Positions 13,038 to 24,354 of a DNA stretch of 64,000 bases are shown here, piece after piece. Numbering within the stretch: position 1 is the first letter of the stretch; each line of letters opens with the position of its first letter. The translations under genes and the position numbers were made by a program. Source of the DNA: Tipula vernalis (lineage: Eukaryota; Arthropoda; Insecta; Diptera; Tipulidae); assembly GCA_958295665.1 (NCBI GenBank), contig OY282558.1, positions 114,690,838-114,754,837 of the forward strand. Direction: 5' to 3'. The notes below the pieces were generated by a model. That model saw only the letters and a list, made by a program, of their open reading frames with translations, did no database searches and was not told where the DNA came from.

Positions 13038-14563
13038 ATACTGTTAAAGTTAGCCGAAAGTTGGCAGCCGAAAGTGAAAAGTCGATAATGCAGATTGTGT
13101 TAGTCCATCCGAAAGTAAAAAAAAAAAAATGGTAATGCAGATGGTCCAATCACGCCGAAAGTAAAAAGCCGATAATGCAGATTATGATAATAACATTCCA
13201 GCCGAAAATAAACAATTTAGTAGTTATCGGCCGAAAGTAAATAGGATACATGGATTTAAATAAAAAATTTTGTAAATAAATTTACGTGTAAAACTTTGCT
13301 TCGTAGAAAAAATCGGAAATTCAGAAGGATATACAAAATTGGAATAAAATCAGCCTCTAGAGTATACTCGTATATCTGAAGATGATTTAAAATGAGATGA
13401 TGAATTTATTCATATCCAGACATAACACTCTAGAGGCTGATTTTATACAAATTTTCTAATAATTTTTGGAAAACCGAAATTTCCGAGATTTTCCACGAGA
13501 AACTTGAACTGAATTTTTTTATTCGATAGCTATTGACAAATCACATCAATGCAATCTATCTCCAGACATAACACTTTAGAGGCTGATTTTATTCATCCAT
13601 TTCTTACTTTCGGCTGGAAACTTTTTGAATTTTCAGAGATTTCCCAAGCGAAACTTGTACTGAATTTTTTTCATGCGATAGCTATTGACAAGTCACAGCA
13701 ATGCAATCCACCTCCAGACATAACACTCTAGAGGCTGATTTTATAGAAATTTTCTAATAATTTTTGGAAAATCGAATTTTCCGAGATTTCCCACGGGAAA
13801 CTTGACCTGAATCTTTTTCCTACGATAGCTATTGACAAATCAGATCAATGCAATCTATCTCCAGACATAACACTCTAGAGGCTGATTTAAGAAAATTTTT
13901 GTAAAAAATTTTGGAAAATCGCATTTTCCGAGATTTCCCACGGGAAACTTGTACTGAATTTTTTTTCCTGCGATAGCTAATGACATGTCACATCAATGCA
14001 ATCCATCTCCAGACATAACACTCTAGAGGCTGATTTTATTCATCCATTTCTTACTTTCGGCTGGAAACTTTTTTGCATTTTCCGAGATTTCCCACGGGAA
14101 ACTTGAACTGAATTTTTTCCTGCGATAGCTATTGACAAATCACATCAATGCTTTCGATCTCGAGACATAACACTACAATGGCTGATTTTATACAAATTTT
14201 CTAATAATTTTTGGAGAATCGAATTTCCGAGATTTCCCACGGGAAACTTGAACTGAATTTTTTTATTCGATAGCTATTGACAAAGACATCAATACAATCC
14301 ATCTGCAGACATAACACTCTAGAGGCTGATTTTAGACAAATTTTGTAAAAAATTTTGGAAAATCGAATTTTCCGAGATTTTCCACGCGAAACTTGAACTG
14401 AATTTTTTTCCTGCGATAGCTATTGATAAGTCACATCAATGCAATCCATCTCCAGACATAACACTCTAGAGGCTGATTTATTTTCGGATGGAATGTCAAT
14501 AACATAATCTGCATTATCGACTTTTCACTTTCGGCTGGAAAATTTCGGCTAACTTTAACAGGG
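13038..14563. mobile_element. TIR element filled with 147-bp satellite
   Basis: The ends are inverted repeats of roughly 75-100 bp: CTGTTAAAGTTAGCCGAAA from 13041 and its reverse complement ending at about 14562, both followed inward by GCCGAAAGTGAAAAGTCGAT and AATGCAGAT. TTAGAAATTA occurs immediately outside both ends (13028-13037 and 14564-14573), a candidate 10-bp target duplication. Such lengths are typical of Mutator-like and foldback elements. The interior is a satellite array and no transposase is present, so this is non-autonomous. Confidence 0.75.
13390..14480. repeat. ~147-bp satellite array
   Basis: CCAGACATAACACT or a close variant recurs at 13416, 13562, 13714, 13861, 14009, 14161, 14305 and 14452, giving periods of 144-152 bp. 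Each unit also holds GAGGCTGATTTTAT, AATTTTCCGAGATTTCCCAC, GGGAAACTTGAACTGAATTT and GATAGCTATTGACAA. Two units carry an alternative block with TTACTTTCGGCTGGAAAC instead of the usual middle. The unit length is close to a nucleosome core. Confidence 0.93.
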
Positions 14564-15269
14564 TTAGAAATTACATGAATTAATTAACATTCAAAAAAGT
14601 AAATTTCTACATTGATTTTGCGGAAGCTGAATGCGCCTAATGACGATTTAATTGTAGCTGTACGATGGTATCGCCAGATTTTTTTTTTTACACTGGAGCT
14701 ACCACCTGCAGCAATTTTGCCCGGCTATGTTACAGGTCGTGAAAGCTGCATGAAATAAGGGAAACGAAAGGAAACAGCCATTAGTCGCTTTAACTAACTC
14801 AACCTTTTCTCCTAATATTTCTCAACCTTTTCTCCTAATTATTTTATTAAATGAACGAGCAAACACAGCATTGTAAATTTCATTAAAAACCCACCCGCTA
14901 ATGGAATTCCTCTCATTTTACGTAGATGCCGACCGGCTTGTTAGTAAAGTGGGTCATTTTTAAGTTTGGTTGTTTTCCATTCTTGGCTTCAACTTAGCAC
15001 TTTACTTTTCCTTCTGTCAGATTTTTGGGTGCAAACACAGAGCGATAATTTGGTTTAATTCTTAGATAGGATATGTACGTCGAGCTCTTCTTTTGACGGA
15101 ATTCTTAGGCCATTTCGGATTTTTACCTCAACCCAAATGCATCATCCATAATTTCCTTTGGCCCCAACGATTTGTATTATAGAGGCAACATCTTTATTTC
15201 TTCTAACAGCTAATTTTTCTTTTAGAAGTTTTAACATCTGTGGCCGTTAATAATTGCCTGTTATTTAAA

Positions 15270-15461
15270 TTAGTTAACAATAATGCTGAAGACACTACAG
15301 CTTTGAATATCTGAAGGTATCTTCTGCGGTTTAAGAACATTTTGTAGCCAGACGGCTTTGCCCACATTTCGTATATTTTCAGTTCCCGAAGTGCTATTTT
15401 TACTAAGAAACCGTTTCAACGTACTCTTTAAAGTACTCCAGCGAATATGGTTATCTAACAT
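15270..15461 (-). pseudogene. Possible hAT transposase fragment
   Basis: A 63-codon frame begins LDNHIRWSTLKSTLKRFL, which loosely resembles the D..TRWNST..ML.R segment of hAT transposases. Adjacent minus-strand sequence on both sides is full of stops. The main support is position, inside an element with hAT-like ends and an 8-bp repeat. The match could be chance. Confidence 0.3.
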
Positions 15462-15929
15462 TATCTCTCTCTAAACTCTATAACGTGATTTTATTTTTTA
15501 TAGCGTTGCATCCATCATCGGCGACTTTCTGATTAATTCCATGAAGTTAAAAAATGACATAGAGGAGTCTTAAAAGCAGATTTTTCATTCCTCGGAAATA
15601 TTCACAACATGCTCGGGGACCGGGAATACTTTTAATTTCGTAAATTCTAGCGAATTACCGGGACGCAAGCCCTAATTTAAATATGGGCTCTGAATTCAGA
15701 AAAAATTTCACAGACTTCAATGGACTATTGTTTCATTGGAATTATTTTATGTTTTACCCAATTCTACACAAAATAGTTTCTTAATTAGTATATCTGCTGT
15801 AAAAAGTTCGCAGCTTAGCTCACTGTTGGTCACTATATGGCTCTACAGAAGAGTTGCTATATTTTGGCCCTTTAAAGGTCTAACTCAATCCCGAAATCAA
15901 CACGGTGCGAAAAACTAGATACGCACATG

Positions 15930-16350
15930 AACTAAAAAGTAAACTCATTCACCAAATAAATTCCCAATTGAACAGCTGAAACAAATCCAACTCAACCTCA
16001 ACACAACACCAATCAACCCCAACTCGAAAATCCCCAATTCAACATGGCCGAAAAAAATACATAAAGAGTGCATGAACTCAACCCAAGCTAAATCCAAACT
16101 CAGCCAAAAAGCTAGCCAAATTAAACCGTCAATTCAACACATAAATAAATTTTCAGCTAACCTTCTCACGAAACCCTAACCCAACCCTAACTCAAATCGA
16201 ACTGAACCTCAACTCAAACCACAAATGAAACCCAACTCAATCCTCAAATAAACGCCCAACTCAATAATCAATCCAACCTCAACTCAATTCCAATTCACTT
16301 AATCTGCAACACAACCCCAAACTGAACGCCCAACTCAACCCTCAAATCAG
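15930..16350 (+). repeat. Degenerate CAACTCAACC low-complexity tract
   Basis: About 400 bp are built from 5-6 nt words such as CAACTC, CAACCTCAACTCAA, CCCAACTCAA and AACCCTAACCC. Only C, A and T dominate; G is scarce, so the strand is strongly asymmetric. There is no fixed period, and no coding function is suggested. Confidence 0.8.
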
Positions 16351-16359
16351 CATATATAA

Positions 16360-17410
16360 AAAAATTCGTAAATATTTATTTAAAGAGGTGGTCTTGCTTC
16401 AGCTCGTGTGGCAGGTATCCAACCCTCTTGACATACAGGTTCCAAAAGCTTTTCAATTTTCTGCCTGGTGTTCCGTTCTATATGTACCACGAGTATAGAA
16501 ATCCAAAGGTGCAGACATCCAAACAGACGGACGGACATTTTTATCTTGCTTTTTCGGTCGCAGAAACTTTGAAAACATCGAGAAAAGCGGTTTTGGCCCA
16601 ACAAAATTTGTTGGTCATATTTACCAGAATTTCAATACTTTAGTCCTTTCAAAGTGCGTACAATGTGAAAAGGAAGAAAAATGGTTACAGACTGAACACT
16701 TTTAAGAATGGAATACTGCAATGGCTGTTTTTCAGTTTAACGTTTCCGAAATTTTCAGGTATATGTTTTAGTCTAAAGACAACACAATTTATATGATTTA
16801 TAGCCAAAACTACACCGATTTATGTGTTTACCCAATTAGGGCTGGAGGTTTCAATAATTGATGGAGCTTGCAATAATAACTTTTGTTTTTTAAAATAACT
16901 TTTAAAATCAAAGTTGACAATGGCCCCAAATTTCGGCGAATTATTCAGCATAGCGAGAGGAATCTTCATACTCCGGGTTTACAGCAATTTTGCTTTCATA
17001 TTATATTAAGTAAACTACCAGAGCTGAGAGCTGCTATTTTTCGTTCAAACTGAATTTTATTCAGGAAAGTTATCAACTATAATTCCTTCTAAAACAGACT
17101 TTGGAACAGGAGGATTCTAACATGAACTGTGCGCATGAACTGTACACCTTAGTGCCAACGACCACCAAATTAATTCTGGAGAATAATAATTGAGGAACAG
17201 AATCGGATACAGAATTTGCATTGAATAATACAGTTATTTGCACGACTAGCACAATACCTACTCCTGTTTGGTGCTAATCGGACGCGTCAAAATGTTATCC
17301 TTATAGATAGCACATGTAAGTATTGAACAATGATGATTGAGATTTAAGTAAAATTCGGGAACAAGCAGTAGCAAATAAAACCAAATCTTCTAGTTGAAGG
17401 CTAAGGATCC
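16360..17410. other. Noncoding region
   Basis: No gene is supported. 16500-16540 contains a CAGACGGACGGACA-type run of a kind common in fly intergenic DNA. A 74-codon minus-strand frame (16380-16604) resembles nothing I know. Confidence 0.4.
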
Positions 17411-17418
17411 GTTTGACG

Positions 17419-17655
17419 TTAAACGGAAACCTCCTTATAATTATCAAATAGATAATGTAGTATTAATCCATTATAGAGCGACGGACTCTGGTATAATCGA
17501 GAATCTTCTGCATGGTTGTCTATTTTGCCAAGGGAATCGTTTCTTAGTTGAAGATGCCATTTGCTAGGCGGGGTGTTACAACAGTCGAAATGTAGTAGTT
17601 TAGGTGAAAAGGGCAATGTGATAATATAGAGAAAAACAAGAGACAAGTTTAGCAT
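17419..17655 (-). CDS. Candidate small secreted peptide, unknown
   Basis: An ATG-started 78-codon frame begins MLNLSLVFLYIITLPFS, a signal-peptide-like start, and continues with a polar segment containing a CC pair (residues about 25-26) and ends YKEVSV. GC is somewhat above local average. No family is recognised, no splice sites are needed, and a chance frame cannot be excluded. Confidence 0.22.
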   Translation of the reverse strand: MLNLSLVFLYIITLPFSPKLLHFDCCNTPPSKWHLQLRNDSLGKIDNHAEDSRLYQSPSLYNGLILHYLFDNYKEVSV

Positions 17656-18380
17656 TTTGTTTCGGAAAGTTAAAACATGGTGCAGTGTGTACAGTTTTGG
17701 AACGTGTTTCGACTTTTAAATAAATAAAAGTGATCGTGATGACTGTCCAGCCAATGTAACGATTTCGTACACCTTTAATGGAATCGACAAAATGTCTGAT
17801 AATGTCAAGTTACGCTGAGTAAAAAAAACTACGCAGTTCACAACTAGAACTATTCGTGAACTAATTGACCTGATTGAAAGAATTGAAAGACATTATTGAA
17901 ATTTTACCAATACACGATGTTGAAATTTAAGACGAACATCTCAAAACAAAAAGTTCTAATGCATTACTAGCTTAATTAAATGATTAACACAGTTCAAACG
18001 ACTAACAACCTACACCGGCGACCCGCTCATAGCTCGGATAGCACATCATATTGCCGAACTCTTTCAGTAAATTCACCAAATTGGCCACATCTCAAAAAAT
18101 ACAAATTGCTGAAGCAAAAAGAAGCAATTAATCAAAAAAGAAAAAATTTGTTCTTTCATTTCAATTTCATAAGAATAAATCATTTCCGAGTCTTCTACCA
18201 CCTATAAACACTCATTAATACACTCAAATTGGAAAAAAATTATTACCACTAAAAACCTGCAGATATGTAGTCAACTCTTTTCAATACAAGAAATATCTGA
18301 ATTAGTCAACCATATAATCAATTAGCAACCTAAATGTAAAATCAAAATTGAACAGTAACAGTTCAATATCATCACAAACC

Positions 18381-18680
18381 TGTCTGTGTGGTAAAAGCTG
18401 CGGCGATTGGATCGGGAGGTGAGGGGTTCGAATCCCTATAGGGGCGAGATGCAAAAGGGATTTTTCATAATTTGATTACGATCGATGATGAATATGAATA
18501 CATCTACGACCCCCTGTTGAGATTGCAGAATCCATGGGCCGACCCACCTTTCATGTCAGTACTATAGGTTGGCATGAAGCAATGCAATGTGCAAGTAGTT
18601 TATACAAAACGGGTCTATAGCCGTACGTCCTCGATTTGGCTACTATACCTGTTGAATATCTGTCAAAGGTATTAACGAGC
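18381..18680 (+). repeat. tRNA-derived SINE
   Basis: GGTTCGAATCC (18425-18435) is an exact RNA polymerase III B box. An A-box-like TGTGTGGTAAAAGC lies upstream at about 18385, at the usual distance. The rest is not a tRNA: it continues with a family-specific body that includes CGACCCCCTGTTGAG (about 18507), AAAACGGGTCTATAG and CCTCGATTTGGCTACTATA. Partial copies occur at 8735-8890 and 60165-60330. Confidence 0.7.
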
Positions 18681-18824
18681 CAATAATTGTGTTTATTTAC
18701 CTGATCATTTGAAACAGATAATTTCATACAAAAATTTTCTTATAGAAGGTATTGGCAACGTACGAGAAATCCGTCTTAGTAGACAACATCTCACAAGTTG
18801 ATAATAAGAAATGTCTTTTAATCT

Positions 18825-19345
18825 CAGCAAAGCAAAAAACTGATAAGTGATTTAGAAAAAGCAGCCGAATTATCGAATTTCTTTGTTAAAGTTTTTTCCA
18901 GTAATAATTCTGATATGATCCTAATGTTTCACCCGATATTGATGAATTAGTTGGCAACATTCACCAAACAAATCATCAAACCACAAGAAATTTTTTCGAT
19001 TATTTCAAAACTGAAAAAGTCAAAATCTCCCAGAGTTAATAAAATTTCGAACCACATGATCAAAATTCTCTCTCGAAAGACTATAATCAAATTAACCTAT
19101 ATGTTCCGTGGTTGAATTAAAATAAGTTATTTTCCAAATATTTGGAAAATATCTAAGTTCTCCCAAAAAATCGAAAACTATACGAATTAGCCTCGTTAAT
19201 TGCTTTAGCAAAATCATCGAAAGAGTTATCTTGGCAAGAGTTTAATCTTATATCAATTCGAATGACATACTTTCAAATGAACAGTTTGGATTTCGCCGAA
19301 ACCATCCTACTAGCCATCCATTATTGAGAATACGTAACTTTGCTA
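18825..19345 (+). pseudogene. Fossil jockey-like LINE, reverse transcriptase part
   Basis: Pieces of a LINE ORF2 can be read in shifting frames: AAELSNFFVKVFSSNN (linker, about 18861), KSPRVNKI (about 19020), SLVNCFSKIIERVILARV (about 19195) and SNEQFGFRRNHPT (about 19273), the last being the FGFR motif upstream of RT motif A. Many frameshifts and stops make it long dead. Its orientation matches the younger LINE that follows. Confidence 0.75.
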
Positions 19346-19803
19346 AAATTAGGTTTTGTGGAAAAAAAATCACCTCTAGAATACCCTTCATTGGCTTGTC
19401 GAAAATTTCGATTATACTTAATAAGACGTTAAAAGCTAAATAGAACATTGTTAGCAAACGATAAACCAAATGCTACAGTTCGGCAATTGCTACTTAAAAT
19501 CCTCATGCCACTAAAAGCCCTGTAAACCTTTTTAAAATTTGACTGCTGAGTTTCTGCGCATTTACTATCACTTTGCTCATCAATTTTTAAGGCTTTTGCT
19601 CCATCAAATTTAATTTAAATTTTGGTTTTATTTCGATTCTAATTTTTCGAGTTTGTTAAGTTCTAATTCACTCAATCTATATGGTTACAATCGATACGTG
19701 TTTATAAGTATCACTTACAAACTTTACAGAATAAGGTTTGTATTTTTGTCACAGAATCAAGTAAAACTGATTAAAAAGAATGTATCCATTTAGTTGAAAA
19801 TAT

Positions 19804-22757
19804 GAGATGAGCGATTACAGAAACTAGAGTACAGCACTAAGGGAGCCATCCCTAAACAGAAAAATGGCCAAAGATCTTAGAATCTTATGTTGGAATGCCA
19901 ATGGACTGATGCAACATCAACAAGAACTGCCAGTGGTCCTGGATACAGAAAAAATCGATGTATGTCTCATCACGGAAACACACTTCACTAGACAATCAAA
20001 CATTAAATTTAAAAATTATCAAATATATCACACTATTCACCCTGGAAACACTGCTAAAGGAGGTAGTGCTGTTATAATTAGAAATAGTATTCATCACTAT
20101 GAGGAGTTAAAATATGAAACGCAAGAAGTACAAGCAACTGCTGTTATTGTCAAATCCAAAAGTAGTTCTATTTGTATTGCTAGTATTTACTGCCCACCGA
20201 AGCACTCAATGAAAGAAAAAGATTATTTCGAGTTCCTCAGTAAATTAGGAAAACGATTTGTACTTGGAGAAGACTTTAATGCAAAAAATGTCCACTGGGG
20301 ATCCAGATTAACAACGACTAAGGGTAAATAACTCCTAAAAGCTATCAGAAAATGCAGTTGTGAAGCCCTCTCAACTGGAAAACCAACCTACTGGCCAACT
20401 GATCCAAACAAAGTACCAGATCTGATTGATTTCTTTATAATAAAGAACATATCTGTAAATTATGTACAAGTAGATGAAAGCCACGACTTAAACTCTGATC
20501 ATTCACCAATACTTCTAACGTTAAGTGAAAAAATCATTCAGAAAGAAGAAAACCCATTCCTAGTAAATAATCACACTAATTGGGCATGCTTTAGACTATC
20601 GCTAGAACAAAAAATTAACTTAATGGTTCCGTTAAAGACTGAAGAACAATTAGACAAAGAAGTTCACAAATTTGTAAAAGATATACAGTAATCAGCTTGG
20701 GAAAATACTCCTGAAATTAAAACGAAAATCAAGGGAAACAACTACCCTATAGAAATTAGGGAACTCCTCGCAGAAAAAAGAAGAGCGAGAAGAGTATGGC
20801 AACAAACAAGGGCCCCCCAAGATAAAACTCATTTGAACAATCTCACTCAACAATTAAGAAGAGAGATCAAAGAATTGAAAGATGAATCAATCAGCAACTA
20901 TTTAAGAAAATTAACTAATGATAACAGTACTGATTATTCTCTTTGGAAAGCAACCAAAAGAATCAAAAGACCAATAAAGCAGATTCCCCCAATAAAAATA
21001 GCAGGTGAGAAATGGGCTAGAAATAATGAAGACAAAGCTCGAGAATTTGTCGAACACCTCGAAAAAATATTCCAGCCACATGAAGACCAAACGTTGGAAG
21101 CCGAGATAATAACTGAACAAGCTGTGCAAGAAAGTAAAGAAATCCTACCGACAACACCAAAAGAAGTCATGCGTGAGATAAAAGCTAATATGAATACGAA
21201 AAAAGCTCCTGGGTAAGATCTTATTACTGCAAAAATCTTAAAAGAACTGCCAAGGAAAGCTCTGGTGAAACTCACCAATCTTATAAATGCAGCATTTAGA
21301 ATCAAATGTGTACCAAGCTTATGGAAAATTGCCGAAGTAATTATGATTCCAAAATCTGGGAAACCACCGCACATAACATCGTCTTATAGGCCAATTTCGC
21401 TATTGCCAGTCATGTCCAAACTCTTTGAGAAACTTCTGGTAAAAAGATTAAATCCGATAATCGAGAGTAAAACCTTGATCCCAAATCATCAGTTCGGTTT
21501 TCGCAACCAACACTCAACAATTGATCAAGTACACAGAATAACCAGTATAATTGAGAAAGCATTAGAGGAGAAAAAAGTCTGTTCAACAATATTTCTAGAC
21601 GTTGCACAAGCGTTTGATAGAGTGTGGCATGAAGGACTTAACCACAAGTTAAGGAATCTTCTACCAATGCAATTTGCTAAGATACTGGAATTTTACTTGA
21701 AAGATAGGTTCTTCAGGATTAAGTTAGATGATACATTTTCTGAATTGAAAGAAATCAATGCAGGAGTTCCACAGGGCAGTGTATTAGGGCCGGTTTTATA
21801 CCTACTATACACTTATGATCTTCCTACATTAGAAAACAACACGGTGGCCACTTTTGCAGATGATACGGCAATCTTAGCTGTTGGAAAAAGCAACGAAGAA
21901 TCAACACAGAAGTTACAATCAGCTATAACTCAAATATATAAATGGACAAAAAGATGGAGAATAAAACTAAATGAAGCTAAATCAGTTCACATCAACTTTA
22001 CAAACAGACGAATCGAACATATTTCGATTACCATAAATCGGGAAATAATACCGTATGCGAACACAGCTAAGTATCTCGGCATGACCCTGGATGCTAAACT
22101 ACGATTGAAAGCACACGTCAAGAAGAAAAGTGAAGAATTAAGACTTAAATACAGAAAAATGTATTGGCTGATGGGAAGGAACTCTTCTTTATCAACATAC
22201 AACAAGCTTCTACTTTATAAGCAAATATTGAAACCGATTTGGACTTATGGTATTCAGCTTTGGGGTTGCACCAAACAGAGCAACGTAAATATCATCCAAA
22301 GATTTCAGAATATGGTATTAAGGAACATCGTTGATGCACCTTGGTATGTCAGGAACAATGACCTTCATAGGGACCTTAAAATGAACCTCATCTTAAATGA
22401 AATCCAGGAAAAAGCACGGAGACACGAAGAAAGGCTCCGCCAACATGTGAACATTGAGGCAACTGAGCTCCTAAGCATCACAAATTTAGTTCGCAGACTT
22501 AAAAGAACCAAACCTTTTGAGCTGGTGTGATTGTCAGTTTAAGCAGCATTATGCTGATCTAAAATCCACAACAAAGATGTGGTTTATTTTAATTTACCAA
22601 ACACTATGGAACGCCAATGGGAAGAATCCATAGATTAATTTAAGTTAGTAAATTAAGTCAGAAACAAATTGCTCATTAGTCCAGGAGACTAGATTGTAAT
22701 TACATAAAATAAATAAATAAAATTTATTTTAAATATAAAAAAAAAAAAAAAAAAAAA
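19804..22757 (+). mobile_element. 5'-truncated jockey-like LINE with 15-bp target duplication
   Basis: The insertion is flanked by identical 15-bp repeats TTTAGTTGAAAATAT (19789-19803 and 22758-22772) and ends in a poly(A) of about 20, the signature of target-primed reverse transcription. It begins only 60 bp before the ORF2 start, so ORF1 (gag) is missing and the copy is 5'-truncated. The 3' UTR is about 205 bp and ends in an AATAAATAAATAA-rich stretch before the poly(A). The perfect repeats point to a fairly young insertion. Confidence 0.95.
19864..22530 (+). pseudogene. Jockey-like ORF2 (endonuclease-reverse transcriptase), three stops
   Basis: One frame of 889 codons, a normal ORF2 length, is interrupted only by TAA at 20329, 20689 and 21214. 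The N-terminal APE-type endonuclease shows CWNANGL, ITETHF, LGEDFNAKNVHWGS and LNSDHSPI, the expected metal- and DNA-binding residues. The reverse transcriptase shows SYRPISLLPVMSKLFEKLL, FGFRNQHSTIDQ, FLDVAQAFDRVWHEG, AGVPQGSVLGPVLY and FADDTAIL (catalytic Asp pair at 21859-21864). The C-terminus has WTYGIQLWGC and a Cys-poor tail. The third stop falls in KAPG*DLI, where the family has a residue between G and D. There are no frameshifts. Confidence 0.95.
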
Positions 22758-24354
22758 TTTAGTTGAAAATATAAAAATCAAGAGAAAATTTTGTCGAACG
22801 AAAATTAAAATTTTCGGAGTGGCATCCACAATTCATATTAAGAACCAAAAATAAGTGAAACGACAGCGCCTTTACGACGAACTTTTGTTCGTCTGTTTGT
22901 TTGACGAACTTTGTCTTGTTTACATAAGTGACATTAATTTATTCTTTTGTTTTTCAAAATATTTGTCGGTTAGCTCGCTCTGTAGGTATTTTTTTATTCT
23001 TTTTAAACAGTCCTGAAAGTAAAAAATATCGATATCTTCAACCGAAAGTAAAAATATCGATAATGCAGATAGTGTCTTAGCTAGCTCAGCCGACATATTT
23101 CAGCCGAAACATGTTTTATATAAAATGAAAAATTATCAAAACAACCTTTAAACTGAGATTTCCATGTACTGATTTTATGGCAGGATACAGCTCATTTTGG
23201 TTTATCACTGCTTTCCTCGAGCAGAGGAGCCCATAACAAAATTTAAAAATTAGTTTATATTCAACCTTTAAACTACTACTACTTATCCCTGAAAAAATGG
23301 CCAGGTCAAGTTTCATGTGAGGTGCCCGCCCGGGAAGAATGAATCAAAAACCCATAAAATTACTAACTTGACAATTTTTAATTGTATGCAAAGTTGGATG
23401 ACTGGCAGCAATGAATTGGCTTTCCAAAAAAAGATAACGTGGCTTGGCTGCTGATTTTCCTCTCCATCAAAACATACCAAAAACAATACCAAAAAAAATA
23501 TAAGGCTCCTTGATTTCATTCTTGAATATGGGCACCGGTGAATTATATGTCTGGATCACTTTTTTACAGAGTATTAAAAAATATTAAAATACCCCGCTTA
23601 AATATTTGAAATATTCGAACTTACTACTTTATTATTATTCGGATTTCGTTATTACATTATTACAATGCTCCCTCAACCATTACAAAGACCAACAAAAAAA
23701 AAAAAAAAAAAATACAAAAAGTAACTGAAACATGGGTGTTCATTTCCGTCGTATTGCTCGCGGCATTGCTCTATCCCGTCAGGATTTTAAATATTTTCCT
23801 GTATTGTTAGGGAATTTCAGCACTAAAAACCAATGGTTCCATCTCTTATTTCCAATTTTAAACGTCTAAATATCTTTATCTAATCGAGATATGCTAAACA
23901 CAACTCTTAAAGTGCCATGTCTGGAAAGTAATATAATAAAAGTGCACTACCAAAAGTTATCCATACAAAAATTATTGAACCACTTCCTAGACATGACACT
24001 TTAAGGGTTAAATTTACACACATTTGTATATTTTATATGTGCCTTTTATTCAAAGGAATTTTCCTAGGCTGCCCACATGAAACCTGTTAATTTTTTTAGG
24101 TATAACTATTGACAAAGGCACTCTAAATAAACTAATTTCCAAACCTGACACTTTAAAAGCTGAATTAGCCCTTTCAAAGGTCATACTATAATTGGATCGG
24201 CCTGGTGACATTGGCCGATGTATGGCTCAGCTATTCGAAGAAATGTACGGGACCATCAGGACATTTCCAGGATCGACGCTAAATAATTATTTAAACCATC
24301 AAAAATCAGTCAACTTTTAAATTATCTGATTTGTAGTAATGTTCAACACAATTG

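Larger units (their letters stand above)
12297..15674. mobile_element. hAT-like element hosting nested insertions
   Basis: The left end TAGGGCTTGGCTGTTCCCG and the right end (reverse complement TAGGGCTTGCGTCCCGGTA) form an imperfect TIR. Each is flanked by ATTTAAAT (12289-12296 and 15675-15682), an 8-bp direct repeat of hAT length. Subterminal CCCGGGAA-type motifs occur at both ends. The interior contains a palindrome (12489-12909) and a satellite-TIR element (13038-14563). ATTTAAAT is itself palindromic, so the target duplication could partly be an extension of the TIR. Confidence 0.65.

Noticed and set aside
13549..13731. 60-codon frame in the satellite array
   Set aside because: It spans one satellite unit boundary and is not kept open in the other units.
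16380..16604. 74-codon minus-strand frame ending EARPPL
   Set aside because: No recognisable family, no splice context, and an overlapping plus-strand frame of similar length.
18381..18450. Possible functional tRNA gene
   Set aside because: The B box is good, but no cloverleaf with matching acceptor stem can be drawn, and the sequence continues into a SINE body shared with other copies.
20934..21374. 146-codon minus-strand frame rich in Phe, Ser and Ile
   Set aside because: Antisense shadow of the jockey-like ORF2.
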